A program made the position numbers and the translations under genes. Shown here in pieces: positions 51,935 through 60,930 of a stretch of DNA of 64,000 bases. Within the stretch, counting starts at the first letter, position 1. Each line of letters opens with the position of its first letter. Origin of the DNA: Pontiellaceae bacterium B12227 (lineage in GTDB: Bacteria; Verrucomicrobiota; Kiritimatiellia; Kiritimatiellales; Pontiellaceae); NCBI GenBank assembly GCA_029432775.1, contig JAROAZ010000004.1, positions 1 through 64,000 of the forward strand, in the 5' to 3' direction. The notes beneath the pieces are model-generated. The model searched no databases. It was not told where the DNA came from and saw only the letters and a list, made by a program, of their open reading frames with translations.

Positions 51935-52510
51935 TTACATTCCGAGCATGCCTTGACGCTCAGCTTCGGCATATTCCTTCATTTCTTTATCGAGTTCCTC
52001 GAAGGCCTTGGAGGCACGATAGCGCTCGTACAGCTTGGGTTTATTGCTGTTTTTCAGCGACTCGTGAATGATGTCCGGATTCAGCACCATGAGTACATAG
52101 GCGGTGGTAATGCCGTCGTTGACTTCATATTTCTGCATCTTCGGGACCGTGCCTTGCAGTTCCTGCGCAGTAATCTGCTTGGTGGCTGAGCTGAAGAGTT
52201 CGTTCATTTCCGAGCCGCCGGCTTCACCAACTTCTTCCACAAAGGCCTTTTCCAGGTTTTCAATTTTCACCTGAACAGCCTGAGCCATATTTTTGCGCGC
52301 TTCCACTTTCGCTTTGGTAATCGCCAATTGCGTATTGCGGGATTCACCGAGACCGACTGAGGCCATTCCACCTTTTTCAGTAATCTTTGCGACCTCTTCC
52401 TGCATATGGTCAAACATGGTTTTATCGGAGTCCGCTTTGGGTGCAGATTTGCAACCGGAGAATCCGATGCACACAGTTAGGGCCAGCAGGCCAACAGCAA
52501 TTTGTTTCAT
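51935..52510 (-). CDS. LPP20-like lipoprotein
   Basis: A 191-residue lipoprotein (lipobox IGFSGC). The mature part resembles LPP20/LPOR-type proteins: VGLGESRNTQLAITKAKVEARKNMAQ and a terminal YERYRASKAFEELDKEMKEY helix. The function of the family is not well defined (outer-membrane associated). It is divergent from a glycosyltransferase and followed by a strong terminator. Confidence 0.8.
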   Translation of the reverse strand: MKQIAVGLLALTVCIGFSGCKSAPKADSDKTMFDHMQEEVAKITEKGGMASVGLGESRNTQLAITKAKVEARKNMAQAVQVKIENLEKAFVEEVGEAGGSEMNELFSSATKQITAQELQGTVPKMQKYEVNDGITTAYVLMVLNPDIIHESLKNSNKPKLYERYRASKAFEELDKEMKEYAEAERQGMLGM

Positions 52511-52655
52511 TTCTCAGTCTCCTGTTCAGATTTACAAAGATTGGAACACGCGTTCCTCAGTCTCATGCATAAAAATATTATGCCTAGGATTGGAAACGCA
52601 CCGCAAGTGTTTTTTAAGTGTAACTGAGCCGTACGATCCTCTAGGATTTCGATCC

Positions 52656-53873
52656 ATGAAAATTCTTTTTCTAGCCAATCGGCTGCCGCATCAGAATGTT
52701 GCGGGCGGACACCGACTTATCCACCAGCGTATGCAATTGCTCGCGAATAAGGGGCATGCGGTTGGTCTCGCATCTTTTGTGAGCGACGATAATGCCCAAT
52801 ATGTTCAGGCCCTGAGCACGACCCTGCACGAAGTTCAAACCGTCCCGCTGAAAAAGCAGCATTTGACAGTACGGATCATGCGGGACTATGTCAGCGGCTC
52901 ACTGCCGGCCATCTTCTGGAAAAACTATTCCCGCCGCATGATGCGGCTCGTGGGCGACATGGTGGATGCAGGCCGATATGACGTGGTTATTGCCGCCTAC
53001 AGTGAAATGGGCATGTATCTCTATCGAAACCCGTTTCTTCCTGCAGTACACAAGGTGGTATCGTGCCATCGTTGCCTGACCTCCTCCTTCGCTAAATACG
53101 TGGAAACCCCCGGCGTTCCGCTTTCCGTCCGGGCCAAGAGCGCCTCGCAGCTACAGGTACTGGAAAAGTATGAATTCGAGATGTACAGCGCTATGGACCA
53201 CATTCTGACGCTCACACAGGAAGACCGGTTTACGCTACTGAACTATGCCCCGCAACTGCCGGTTTCGGTGATCCGGCCCGGCATTGACTTCAATTATTTT
53301 GACCGGAAACGCAAAGAAGCAGTCACCCAGCCGGTGGTAATGATGTGCGGGTTCTTTGCCGATAAATCGAACCACGATGCCGCCATGTGGTTTATTGAAG
53401 AGATTTGGCCGGCAGTCAAACAGAAGTATCCAAAACTGAAGTGCATTTTTGCCGGCAAAGGCGCCAGCCCCGAAATGGAGCGCGCCGCAGCGGCGTATCC
53501 GGAAACCATGCACGTGATCAGCACCGTCGAAGATTTACGCCCCTATCGGGAGCAGGCCACTATTTTCATAAACCCCATGCGCCTCGGATCCGGCCTACGC
53601 GTTAAAGTCCTCGAAGCCATGGCCACCGGTCTGCCGGTGGTTACCACAGCGCTCGGCGTGGCTGGCATTCCGGCACAAAACGGTGAAAATTGCTTTGTGG
53701 CCGACACACCGGATCTGTTTGCTCAGTCAATCGACTGGTTGATGACCGATCTAAACATGGCAAATAAAATGGGCACACGGGGTCGCGAAATGGTCAAGAG
53801 CCAGTTTAACAGCCACTCGTCCATCAGTGAGCTTGAACAGGTTCTCGAAGAAGTGATATCCATACAGGGTTGA
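52656..53873 (+). CDS. GT4-family (GT-B) glycosyltransferase
   Basis: A 405-residue glycosyltransferase with a GT-B fold: N-terminal FLANRLPHQNVAGGHRLIHQRMQLL and a C-terminal nucleotide-sugar domain with VMMCGFFADKSNHDAAMWF, FINPMRLGSGLRVKVLEAMATGLPVVTT and the EX7E-like site. It could work on cell-envelope polysaccharides. ATG at 52656 is the first start that matches the family; earlier in-frame sequence overlaps the divergent lipoprotein gene and is not protein-like. Confidence 0.88.
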   Translation: MKILFLANRLPHQNVAGGHRLIHQRMQLLANKGHAVGLASFVSDDNAQYVQALSTTLHEVQTVPLKKQHLTVRIMRDYVSGSLPAIFWKNYSRRMMRLVGDMVDAGRYDVVIAAYSEMGMYLYRNPFLPAVHKVVSCHRCLTSSFAKYVETPGVPLSVRAKSASQLQVLEKYEFEMYSAMDHILTLTQEDRFTLLNYAPQLPVSVIRPGIDFNYFDRKRKEAVTQPVVMMCGFFADKSNHDAAMWFIEEIWPAVKQKYPKLKCIFAGKGASPEMERAAAAYPETMHVISTVEDLRPYREQATIFINPMRLGSGLRVKVLEAMATGLPVVTTALGVAGIPAQNGENCFVADTPDLFAQSIDWLMTDLNMANKMGTRGREMVKSQFNSHSSISELEQVLEEVISIQG

Positions 53874-53897
53874 TTGATAACCAAGGGAGTTACACAC

Positions 53898-55001
53898 ATG
53901 ATTCATCATATTCCGTTCGACTATATGTATACCTTTATGCTGGATGTTTTTACCGGCATTGGCGTTCCAGCTGATGAAGCCAAAATCTGCGCCGACGTAT
54001 TGATTGCATCCGACAAACGCGGCATCGACTCTCATGGCATCGGCCGTTTAAAACCCATTTATTATGATCGCATCGTTGATCAGAAAATTCAGAAGCCCAC
54101 CACTGAATTTGAAATCGTGCGCGATCACCTGGCCACCGCTGTTGTGGATGGACATCACGGCATGGGCATGGTGGTGGCAGAGCGCTGTATGCAAATGGCG
54201 ATTGATAAAGCAAAGAAACACGGCCTTGGCATGGTGGTGGCCAGAAACTCGACACACTACGGTATTGCCGGCTACTATCCGCTGATGGCCACCGCCGAGA
54301 ATATGATCGGCATTTCGGGCACCAATGCCCGACCGTCCATCGCCCCGACCTTCGGCGTGGAAAACATGCTCGGCACCAATCCGCTGGTGTTCGGTTTCCC
54401 CACCGATGAGCCGTTTGATTTTGTGAACGATTATGCCACCTCCATCATCCAGCGCGGCAAGATTGAGCAATATGCCCGCGAAGGCCGCGATTGTCCGGAA
54501 GGCCTGATTGTCGGCCGCGATGGAAAATCGAAAACCGATTCAAAGCAGATTCTTGACGATCTCGTTAAAGGCGAAGCCGCATTGGCCCCCATCGGCGGCA
54601 TCGGCGAAGAGACCGGCGGCTATAAAGGCTACGGCTTTGCCACCGTCACGGAAGTGCTTTCCGCCGCACTACAGCAGGGCGCCTTCCTGCAGCAGTGCGT
54701 CAATAAAGATGCCGACGGCAACCTCAAGCCCTACGAGCTAGGTCACTATTTTATGGCGATCGACATTAAATGCTTCTGCGAACCAGTGGACTTCCGCAAA
54801 ACGGCCGGCGACATTATGCGCGCGTTGCGCGAATCCGAAAAGGCACCGGGAGCCGAGCGGATCTACACCTGCGGCGAAAAGGAATATCTCGCCGGCATTG
54901 AACGCGCCGAGTCCGGTGTGCCCGTAAACGAAGCGCTGCAGAAAGATATGATTACCATGCGCAACGAGCTGAACCTCAACTACACGTTCGAATTCGAATA
55001 A
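53898..55001 (+). CDS. Ldh2/malate-lactate dehydrogenase family oxidoreductase
   Basis: A 367-residue NAD(P)-dependent dehydrogenase of the Ldh2/YlbC/ComC type, acting on 2-hydroxy acids. Typical segments: SDKRGIDSHGIGRL, HHGMGMVVAERCMQMAI, RNSTHYGIAGYY (catalytic His) and NPLVFGFPTDEPFDFV. The enzyme lacks a Rossmann fold. ATG 53898 has AGGGAG upstream; a TTG at 53874 right after the glycosyltransferase stop is rejected. Confidence 0.9.
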   Translation: MIHHIPFDYMYTFMLDVFTGIGVPADEAKICADVLIASDKRGIDSHGIGRLKPIYYDRIVDQKIQKPTTEFEIVRDHLATAVVDGHHGMGMVVAERCMQMAIDKAKKHGLGMVVARNSTHYGIAGYYPLMATAENMIGISGTNARPSIAPTFGVENMLGTNPLVFGFPTDEPFDFVNDYATSIIQRGKIEQYAREGRDCPEGLIVGRDGKSKTDSKQILDDLVKGEAALAPIGGIGEETGGYKGYGFATVTEVLSAALQQGAFLQQCVNKDADGNLKPYELGHYFMAIDIKCFCEPVDFRKTAGDIMRALRESEKAPGAERIYTCGEKEYLAGIERAESGVPVNEALQKDMITMRNELNLNYTFEFE

Positions 55002-55228
55002 TGGATTTGCAACTCAGCCCTGCTCAGAAAGATGGACTGCGCCGGAAGCTTATCGCCCTGTATATGGACGTTTTCGATGAAGAAATCAGCGACTTCAAGG
55101 CTGGGCAGGTGCTGGACGGTTTTCTCGAAACACTCGCTCCGGCCATCTATAACGAGGCCGTTCAGGACATGAAAAAATTCATGCTCAATCAACTTGAAGA
55201 TATGGAAGCAATCTACGAGAAAAGGTAA
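55001..55228 (+). CDS. DUF2164 family protein
   Basis: A 75-residue helical protein matching the DUF2164 family (LSPAQKDGLRRKLIALYMDVFDEEISDFKAG and ALYNEAVQDM-like end). The function is unknown. Its ATG shares bases with the TAA of the dehydrogenase (TAATG overlap), so it is translationally coupled to it. Confidence 0.85.
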   Translation: MDLQLSPAQKDGLRRKLIALYMDVFDEEISDFKAGQVLDGFLETLAPAIYNEAVQDMKKFMLNQLEDMEAIYEKR

Positions 55229-55327
55229 TGGCATTGCCCTTCCAAAGTCTGGAAATTAGTACACCTTTTTTCCAGACATTGGAAAATATTCCCCTATGTT
55301 GGTTCTTACACACCAAAGGGATACACC
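55229..55327. repeat. Palindrome pair between DUF2164 and PhnA-like genes
   Basis: Near-perfect copies TTCCAAAGTCTGGAAA (55240-55255) and TTCCAGACATTGGAAA (55270-55285), 30 bases apart. The half-sites AAGTCTGGAA and TTCCAGACAT are partly complementary, so the pair can form one longer hairpin. The PhnA-like gene begins after an A-rich leader. Confidence 0.75.
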
Positions 55328-55729
55328 ATGTCTACGGGCTTCAAAGGAAAGTTTCACCGACAGAATATTCTTTCGCGCTTTGCGAAGGATCTGGTTCGCC
55401 GCTCGCGGTCGCGCTGTGAACTGTGCGAAAAAAGCGGTGTAAAACTGGATGTCTACGAGCTGCTTCCTCTGGAGGAAAATCCCTATGTTGACGGATGCAT
55501 CTTCATCTGCGAAGGGTGCCGCAAACAGATTGAAAAACCAAAAAAAATGATCCCCTCGAACTGGCGCTGCCTGAACAACGCACTCTATTCCGAAGTGCCG
55601 GCCGTTCAGGTGATGTCGTTCCGCATGCTTCGCCGCCTGGCCGCCAGAAATGAGCACTGGGCAAACGAACTGCTCGAACATGCCTATCTGGATCCGGAAC
55701 TTGAAGAATGGGCCGATCTGGCAGAATAG
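55328..55729 (+). CDS. PhnA/YjdM-like zinc-ribbon protein
   Basis: A 133-residue small protein. The N-terminal zinc ribbon has CELCEKSG and CEGCRKQI, followed by the PhnA-type region (IPSNWRCLNNALYSEVPAVQVMSFRMLRRLA). The family's role is not established despite its name; zinc binding is inferred from the cysteines. It converges with the next gene, whose stop begins two bases later. Confidence 0.82.
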   Translation: MSTGFKGKFHRQNILSRFAKDLVRRSRSRCELCEKSGVKLDVYELLPLEENPYVDGCIFICEGCRKQIEKPKKMIPSNWRCLNNALYSEVPAVQVMSFRMLRRLAARNEHWANELLEHAYLDPELEEWADLAE

Positions 55730-55730
55730 A

Positions 55731-56180
55731 TCAGGATTCCAGATCCCGGAAGATTCCGCAGAATCGACCATCCAGACTGGCCCCCTCTACCTTTACCGCA
55801 TCGAGCAAAAGTTTTTCGTCGCCTTGCGTGGTGACCGTGCTGAACCACGCTTCGGTCAGCCCCTCCCGGCTTTCTGCGTGCACCATAAGAGAATCGGCTT
55901 CCGCATTCGAGTCCATGTGCCGGGCCGTTACTTCAGCAATATGGATGAATGCGTAGCCGTTTCGCCCGGAAAGCATCTTCCTGAGTTCTGAAATAATTTC
56001 GTCTTTTTCCATACCCACAATCGGGACCACTTCCATGAGTCCTTCATCGTTAAAGACAAAAAAGATTTCAAGATGTGTGCCGGCCTCCAGAAACTGATAC
56101 CGCGCCTCGGCATTTAATTCCTTAATCCACTTCTGGAGCGATCCCGCTTTATCCTGCTTATTCCACTCGGGTGCATTCAT
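55731..56180 (-). CDS. uncharacterised protein
   Basis: A 149-residue soluble protein, mildly acidic, without signal peptide, membrane segment or a motif that I recognise. The middle (FFVFNDEGLMEVVPIVGMEKDEII and GYAFIHIAEVTARH) suggests an alpha/beta fold. AAAGGAA precedes the ATG at 56180. It is divergent from the ROK regulator. Confidence 0.7.
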   Translation of the reverse strand: MNAPEWNKQDKAGSLQKWIKELNAEARYQFLEAGTHLEIFFVFNDEGLMEVVPIVGMEKDEIISELRKMLSGRNGYAFIHIAEVTARHMDSNAEADSLMVHAESREGLTEAWFSTVTTQGDEKLLLDAVKVEGASLDGRFCGIFRDLES

Positions 56181-56287
56181 GCCGTTCCTTTCGTTATGTG
56201 CTTTAATTTCCCGTCTCCCTGCTTGGAAATCACTTCTATTTATCCTCTCTATGCGCTTATACTCACACTCTTTAAACAGGAGTTGGT

Positions 56288-57472
56288 ATGCAACGGGTTG
56301 TAGATAAAAAAGCAGATCAGGTAACGGTACGACGATTAAATATGTCGGCTATTCTCAGATTACTGAGAGAGCGCGGCACATTGGCCCGGGCCGATCTGGC
56401 AAAAGAACTCGGCATGACGCGCAACACCGCATCCAACATCGTCACGGATCTATTGCAGGCCGGACTGGTGATTGAAACCGAGTTCCGCCGTGCCGGCGCC
56501 GGCCGCCCGGGCCTGCTGCTCGAACTGGCCCCCAATGGCGGTTTTGCCATTGGCGCCGAGATCGATGTTAACCGCATCATCGTGATTGCTGCGGACTTCA
56601 ACGGAAAAATTCTCTGGGAACAATCAACCGCAATTTCCCCGGCGCAATCGAAGGATGAATGCATTCAGCTCGCCGAGCAACTGGTTCAGGACGCCCTGAA
56701 CTGGGGCGGTGCTGAAGGCCTTAAACCCTTGGGCATCGGTTTGGGCCTGGCGGGACTGGTGGATTCTGAAAACGGAACGCTCACCTACGCGCCGACCTTG
56801 AAATGGACGAATGTACCATTTAAAGCGATGTGGGAAGAGCGCTTCGGCCTTCAGGTCTACCTCGACAACGAGGCAAACACCTCGGCGCTTGGATACCACA
56901 CCTATGCGGACCGCTCCAAAGCAAGGAATCTGGCTTACCTCAGTATCGGTGTCGGTATGGCAGCGGGACTGATGCTTGAGGCGCATCTCTTTCACGGAAG
57001 CAACGGCTTTGCCGGACAGGCCGGCCATATGAAAATCCGGACCGATGGCGAAGCCTGCTCTTGTGGCGATCAAGGGTGCTGGGTCACGGAAGTGGGCATT
57101 GCCGCTCTTGCACGGAAAGCCAAACTGGAAAACATCGATTTAAATACCGTTGCTCGCGCTCTGCGAGATGGCGACGCCACGATGATGCAGGTTGTCGATG
57201 AAATGGCAGAGATGCTCGGCCTCGGCATAGCAAATCTGGTAAACCTGTTCAACCTCGACACGGTGGTACTCGGAGGAGCCATGCGGACCGTGCTTCCCTT
57301 CATGCTGGAAAAAACCCGTTCCGTCGTGGATCAGCGAGCACTGAAACAGCCGAGGGAGAATATGCGCATTAAGGTGGCCGGGCGCGACAACGACAGTGTA
57401 TTCGGAGCTGCGTGCCTCGTGCTTGATTCTATTATGAACGATCCGGTTCCTCTGGTTCGCTCTCTGATATAA
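56288..57472 (+). CDS. ROK-family transcriptional regulator
   Basis: A 394-residue NagC/Mlc/XylR-type protein. N-terminal winged HTH (RLLRERGTLARADLAKELGMTRNTASNIVTDLLQAGLVIE), then the ROK kinase-like domain with GIGLGLAGLVD and YLDNEANTSALG, and the zinc site ACSCGDQGCW. These proteins repress sugar genes and respond to a sugar. AACAGGAG lies seven bases before the ATG. No target sugar operon is adjacent. Confidence 0.9.
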   Translation: MQRVVDKKADQVTVRRLNMSAILRLLRERGTLARADLAKELGMTRNTASNIVTDLLQAGLVIETEFRRAGAGRPGLLLELAPNGGFAIGAEIDVNRIIVIAADFNGKILWEQSTAISPAQSKDECIQLAEQLVQDALNWGGAEGLKPLGIGLGLAGLVDSENGTLTYAPTLKWTNVPFKAMWEERFGLQVYLDNEANTSALGYHTYADRSKARNLAYLSIGVGMAAGLMLEAHLFHGSNGFAGQAGHMKIRTDGEACSCGDQGCWVTEVGIAALARKAKLENIDLNTVARALRDGDATMMQVVDEMAEMLGLGIANLVNLFNLDTVVLGGAMRTVLPFMLEKTRSVVDQRALKQPRENMRIKVAGRDNDSVFGAACLVLDSIMNDPVPLVRSLI

Positions 57473-57488
57473 ATTTATATTGACGGGA

Positions 57489-57516
57489 CAAAGGCGGACA
57501 CGCAGGTCCGCCTTTG
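57489..57516 (+). terminator. Hairpin terminator after ROK gene
   Basis: An 11-bp stem CAAAGGCGGAC/GTCCGCCTTTG (57489-57499 and 57506-57516) with a six-base loop. The T-run is short, so it may act in both directions between the ROK gene and the convergent tatA. Confidence 0.75.
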
Positions 57517-57541
57517 TGCTTAGGTGACTGGAAACAGCGCA

Positions 57542-57814
57542 TCAGGCGTCGGCGGCGGGCTTTTCCTCATCCGGTTTATCAGGAGCAGGCACTGGCTCTT
57601 CTTTAATCTCTTCGGTGGCCGCTTTATGCAGATCTTCTTCCACTCCGCGGATCTCACGTTCGAGATCATCTTTTCCCTTCTTGAATTCGCCCAGGCTTTT
57701 TCCGAGAGAACGGGACAGCTCAGGAAGTTTCTTTGCTCCGAAAAGCAACAGCACAATAAAGAGAATGACCAACAGCTCCGGTCCGCCCGGCATGCCCAAC
57801 GCTAAGGTATACAT
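57542..57814 (-). CDS. tatA: Sec-independent translocase subunit TatA/TatE
   Basis: A 90-residue protein: a single transmembrane helix ([19 protein letters not shown]) with the hinge FGAKKLPEL, an amphipathic helix ([18 protein letters not shown]) and an acidic proline-rich tail. It forms the pore of the twin-arginine translocation system. tatC is not in the window. It lies four bases downstream of a lipoprotein gene. Confidence 0.92.
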   Translation of the reverse strand: MYTLALGMPGGPELLVILFIVLLLFGAKKLPELSRSLGKSLGEFKKGKDDLEREIRGVEEDLHKAATEEIKEEPVPAPDKPDEEKPAADA

Positions 57815-57818
57815 TTTA

Positions 57819-58292
57819 CTACTCCTCGGTTAAATCGTCAAAGACGGGTTCCGGGCGATAGAGCATGAAGACCTCGGTCGGCCCCGTGCCCTGAACGCCA
57901 CGTATTTCAATATGCTCAAGCCCGTGCGCGGCCAGCATTCGGAACGATTTTCCCTCAATCTCCAGCTTCGTGGTTTTCCAACCATTGGAATCGAGAATAT
58001 CGAGCAGGCGTCCATGTATCACAGCGAGGCTCATTTTACTTCGCATGCCCGCACCCACCAGTTCCGCCCCCGGAACCCGCCCGTGCTGGTGCAGCTCAAA
58101 GCCTTCCATCATCAGATAGTCCGGAAAGAGTAACACTTCGGGCCGCAACCCCGGTTCCAGAAATTCCATGGCAGCATCTTGATCAATTACGGGTTCCGGC
58201 GTCTGCATGGGCGTGGAACAACCAAATAAAAGAGCCGTCAGAGCAAGGTATAATCCCCGGACCCCGTTCTGTTTGTTCATCGAATACGGCAT
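57819..58292 (-). CDS. small lipoprotein of unknown function
   Basis: A 157-residue predicted lipoprotein with a signal helix and lipobox LLFGC. The mature protein ([26 protein letters not shown]...[24 protein letters not shown]) matches no family that I recognise. GGAG precedes the first ATG at 58292; an internal ATG at 58280 lacks one. A perfect palindrome at 57976 encodes SNGWK. Confidence 0.72.
   Translation of the reverse strand: MPYSMNKQNGVRGLYLALTALLFGCSTPMQTPEPVIDQDAAMEFLEPGLRPEVLLFPDYLMMEGFELHQHGRVPGAELVGAGMRSKMSLAVIHGRLLDILDSNGWKTTKLEIEGKSFRMLAAHGLEHIEIRGVQGTGPTEVFMLYRPEPVFDDLTEE
57976..57991. repeat. Iterated palindrome inside lipoprotein gene
   Basis: A perfect TTCCAACCATTGGAAT, translated SNGWK on the minus strand. 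Confidence 0.85.
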
Positions 58293-58381
58293 AGTTCTCC
58301 ACTGCGTTTTAGAAATGATGCAACAATGTAGTTCATTGAGACTTCCGCGACAAGTTTTCCCGTTCCGATCAGAAACGCGAT

Positions 58382-59029
58382 CTATTGCACCTTCAAACTT
58401 TCAGCCATTTCATAAACCTTCAACTTCATATCTTCACGGGCCTCTGCAGAGCCAAATGCTTCAAACCAGTAGAGTTCTTTCAATCCGCCCAGCAAGCAGA
58501 CTCCTTCATAGGCCAGAGTCTTCGGCTTCTTTTTAAAATAGGGTTTACTGGTACCGCTGATATACCAACCGCGCTGCCCGTTGATTTCCACCTGCTCGAA
58601 ATGAGCATCCATATCATTGATGATCACCATTTTCCGGTTGATCAGCTTTTGAACCAGATACTGCAACTCGACCGAAGTCAGCACAGACCACCCCGTCCGC
58701 AGTTCATACGTATCGGTGATAAAGCTGAGGAAATAGGACTCATCGGACGGCTCGAAAATAAACTGTTCTGAAAAAGAGGTATAATAATCAGCCGCATACC
58801 GATTCGACTGCTGGTCATACCACTCTCGTATAGCCGACTCCCGGTCAGACACTCCTTCACCAGACGAGGTTTTGATCGTATGCAGTCCGCCCGGCACCTG
58901 TACCGAGTATCCATTCCAGCCCACCTTCGGATTTGAAATCAGACCATCGACCAATGTGGCCGGTTCATAGGCCACGCATCCGGCAAAGAGTACCAAGGGA
59001 GCAACGAGATATTTCATCAGCTTTATCAT
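58382..59029 (-). CDS. lipoprotein of unknown function
   Basis: About 215 residues with a signal peptide and lipobox (VLFAGC). The mature part contains SYFLSFITDTYELRTGWSVL and a C-terminal LKELYWFEAFGSAEAREDMKLKVYEMAESL segment, with no motif that I know. Candidate starts are ATG 59029 (MIKLMKYL) and 59017 (MKYL); 59029 has purines before it. It is divergent from the LpxL-like acyltransferase. Confidence 0.7.
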   Translation of the reverse strand: MIKLMKYLVAPLVLFAGCVAYEPATLVDGLISNPKVGWNGYSVQVPGGLHTIKTSSGEGVSDRESAIREWYDQQSNRYAADYYTSFSEQFIFEPSDESYFLSFITDTYELRTGWSVLTSVELQYLVQKLINRKMVIINDMDAHFEQVEINGQRGWYISGTSKPYFKKKPKTLAYEGVCLLGGLKELYWFEAFGSAEAREDMKLKVYEMAESLKVQ

Positions 59030-59090
59030 TTCAAAAGCATAACCACCTGAAGGATTGAAAACAAGAAGCCGATTCCATAGTATCTGCCCC

Positions 59091-60050
59091 ATGAAATATC
59101 GCCCTAAACACCTTATCGAATATGCCGCGCTGCGGATGTTTCAGTTCTGTTTCAATATTCTGCCCTATCGGGCTGCACTGGCTGTCGGGGCCGGGTTGGG
59201 ATGGATTGCCTTCTATCTGGTCCGCTGGCGGGTGGATAATGCCAAGGCGCGTATTCGCGAAGTGCTGGGCGAAGAGCTACCGGCCAAAGAGGTCAACCGC
59301 ATTGCCTTTCTCTCCCTGCGCTATATGTTTTTCAACATGGTGGATGTGCTTCGCACCCATTTCTGGACGCCGGAGCGTTTTAGAAAGTACAGCAACTTCC
59401 ACATTGCTTCCGACCGAATGCACAAGCACCTCGAATCCGGACGCGGGGCTGTTGCAGCACTGCCGCACATGGGGAGCTGGGAGCTTGGCGGTATTGCCTC
59501 GAAAGTATACGACGTTCCCCTGTTCTTTATCGTCGGCGTGCAGCGTAATCCGCTCTTCAATGATTTCATGAACAAACTGCGCGGCGGCACCGGCGATCAG
59601 GCGCTGCCGCGCGAAGACCGGATGCTGCTGCGCAAAGTGGTTAAAAACCTGCGGGCCGGAAAAGTGCTGGCCATGACCAATGACCTGCGTTCCCGCACAC
59701 AGGGCATTGCGGTGCAGTTCCTGGGAAAGGAAGCCAACATTGTCGGCGGCATGGCGCTTTTTGCCCGGCAGGCCAAGGTTCCGGTACTTCCGATGATTGT
59801 TTACCGCGAGGGATGGACCCAGCACCGCTGTATTCTCTGCGACCCGATTGAACCCGACTTCGAACTCGATAAAGAAGAGGACTGGCAACGCATCACGCAG
59901 ATCACCATGTCGCGTTACGAGGAAGAGATTCGGAAGCGGCCAGAGCAGTATTTCTGGTATAACAAGCGCTGGGTGCTCGACCCGTTTATTGCGGAAGCCC
60001 CCGCGCCATCACCCGATCCAGCAACGCCTGCGGAACAAAGCGTGCCATAA
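59091..60050 (+). CDS. LpxL/HtrB-like lipid acyltransferase
   Basis: A 319-residue membrane-associated acyltransferase of the lipid A late-acyltransferase family. An N-terminal hydrophobic segment (AALAVGAGLGWIAFYLV), the catalytic HX4E as LPHMGSWELGG near residue 127, and VLAMTNDLRSRTQGIAVQFLGKEA as the second motif. It should acylate lipid A or a related lipid. ATG 59091 is preferred to a TTG at 59055. Its last 65 bases overlap the convergent SDR gene. Confidence 0.88.
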   Translation: MKYRPKHLIEYAALRMFQFCFNILPYRAALAVGAGLGWIAFYLVRWRVDNAKARIREVLGEELPAKEVNRIAFLSLRYMFFNMVDVLRTHFWTPERFRKYSNFHIASDRMHKHLESGRGAVAALPHMGSWELGGIASKVYDVPLFFIVGVQRNPLFNDFMNKLRGGTGDQALPREDRMLLRKVVKNLRAGKVLAMTNDLRSRTQGIAVQFLGKEANIVGGMALFARQAKVPVLPMIVYREGWTQHRCILCDPIEPDFELDKEEDWQRITQITMSRYEEEIRKRPEQYFWYNKRWVLDPFIAEAPAPSPDPATPAEQSVP

Positions 60051-60840
60051 AACCACCGAGGTGCGCCGGCAGCGTAATCACATAGCGCCTCCGGGGACTG
60101 GAACTTTCCAATGCATGGAAAATTTTCCGGGCCACATCTTCCGGCGGACGGTTGATGAAATCGACTTTCTTAAACTGCTTCTTCCGCCGGGCCGCTTCCT
60201 TTTTATAGGAGTCGGCATAGCGCACGTCGTCGGTAATGACATTCTCTTCCATGGCGGCGGCGGCATTGCGGCGAAAGGCCGAAACAATCGGTCCCGGCTC
60301 TATCAGGCTCAGCGTGATGCCTGTCCCCGTCAGCTCCACACGCTGCGCATCGCCCAGCGCTTCCACTGCAAATTTGGATGCACAATAGGCCCCCACCATC
60401 GGTGCGGCAATCAGACCATAGATTGAGCTGACGGTGACAATCCGTCCCCATCCCTGTTCGCGCAGCGTGGGGACAAGCGCATTGGTCAGCTCCTGCGTAC
60501 CAAACACATTCACCTCAAACTGTCGTCTCAGGGCATCGCGGTTCATATCTTCAACGGCGCCCGGCATGGCAACCCCCGCGTTGTTCACCAGACCGCCGAG
60601 TCCTTCCGGCACCTTTTCTAAGAGCAGCTTAACGGCGCGCTGAACCGAAGCACTGTCACCCAGATCGAGTTCGATGGCATCAAAACCATCTTTGCGGAGT
60701 TTGGCTAAATCTTCCTCTTTACGAGCCGTCGGAAAAACCGTCCAACCGTGATCCCGCAGAAAATAGGCCGTTGCTTCACCGATGCCCGATGAACAACCGG
60801 TCACCAATACTGTTCTTTTTTTAACTTCAGGAGCTTTCAT
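59986..60840 (-). CDS. short-chain dehydrogenase/reductase
   Basis: A 284-residue classical SDR. Cofactor motif VTGCSSGIGEA (14-24), NNAGVAMPG, catalytic Ser in VTVSSIYG, Tyr and Lys in GAYCASKFA. The substrate is unknown (family includes oxidoreductases of sterol or hydroxy compounds). Its final 22 codons overlap the acyltransferase on the other strand, an unusually long convergent overlap. A degenerate palindrome is at 60106. Confidence 0.88.
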   Translation of the reverse strand: MKAPEVKKRTVLVTGCSSGIGEATAYFLRDHGWTVFPTARKEEDLAKLRKDGFDAIELDLGDSASVQRAVKLLLEKVPEGLGGLVNNAGVAMPGAVEDMNRDALRRQFEVNVFGTQELTNALVPTLREQGWGRIVTVSSIYGLIAAPMVGAYCASKFAVEALGDAQRVELTGTGITLSLIEPGPIVSAFRRNAAAAMEENVITDDVRYADSYKKEAARRKKQFKKVDFINRPPEDVARKIFHALESSSPRRRYVITLPAHLGGFMARFVPQALLDRVMARGLPQ

Positions 60841-60885
60841 AGGTCATCCATAGAAACCCAATTCGGGGAAAAAAGAAAGGCCGGT

Positions 60886-60929
60886 TTCCAAGGTTTGGAA
60901 GCCGGCCCGTTTTTTCCAATGGTTGGAAA
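60886..60929. repeat. Two iterated palindromes forming the lysC terminator
   Basis: Perfect copies at 60886-60901 (TTCCAAGGTTTGGAAG) and 60914-60929 (TTCCAATGGTTGGAAA). On the minus strand the first is extended by GGCCGG/CCGGCC arms and followed by TTTCTTTTTT, which makes a Rho-independent terminator for lysC. Confidence 0.8.
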
Positions 60930-60930
60930 A

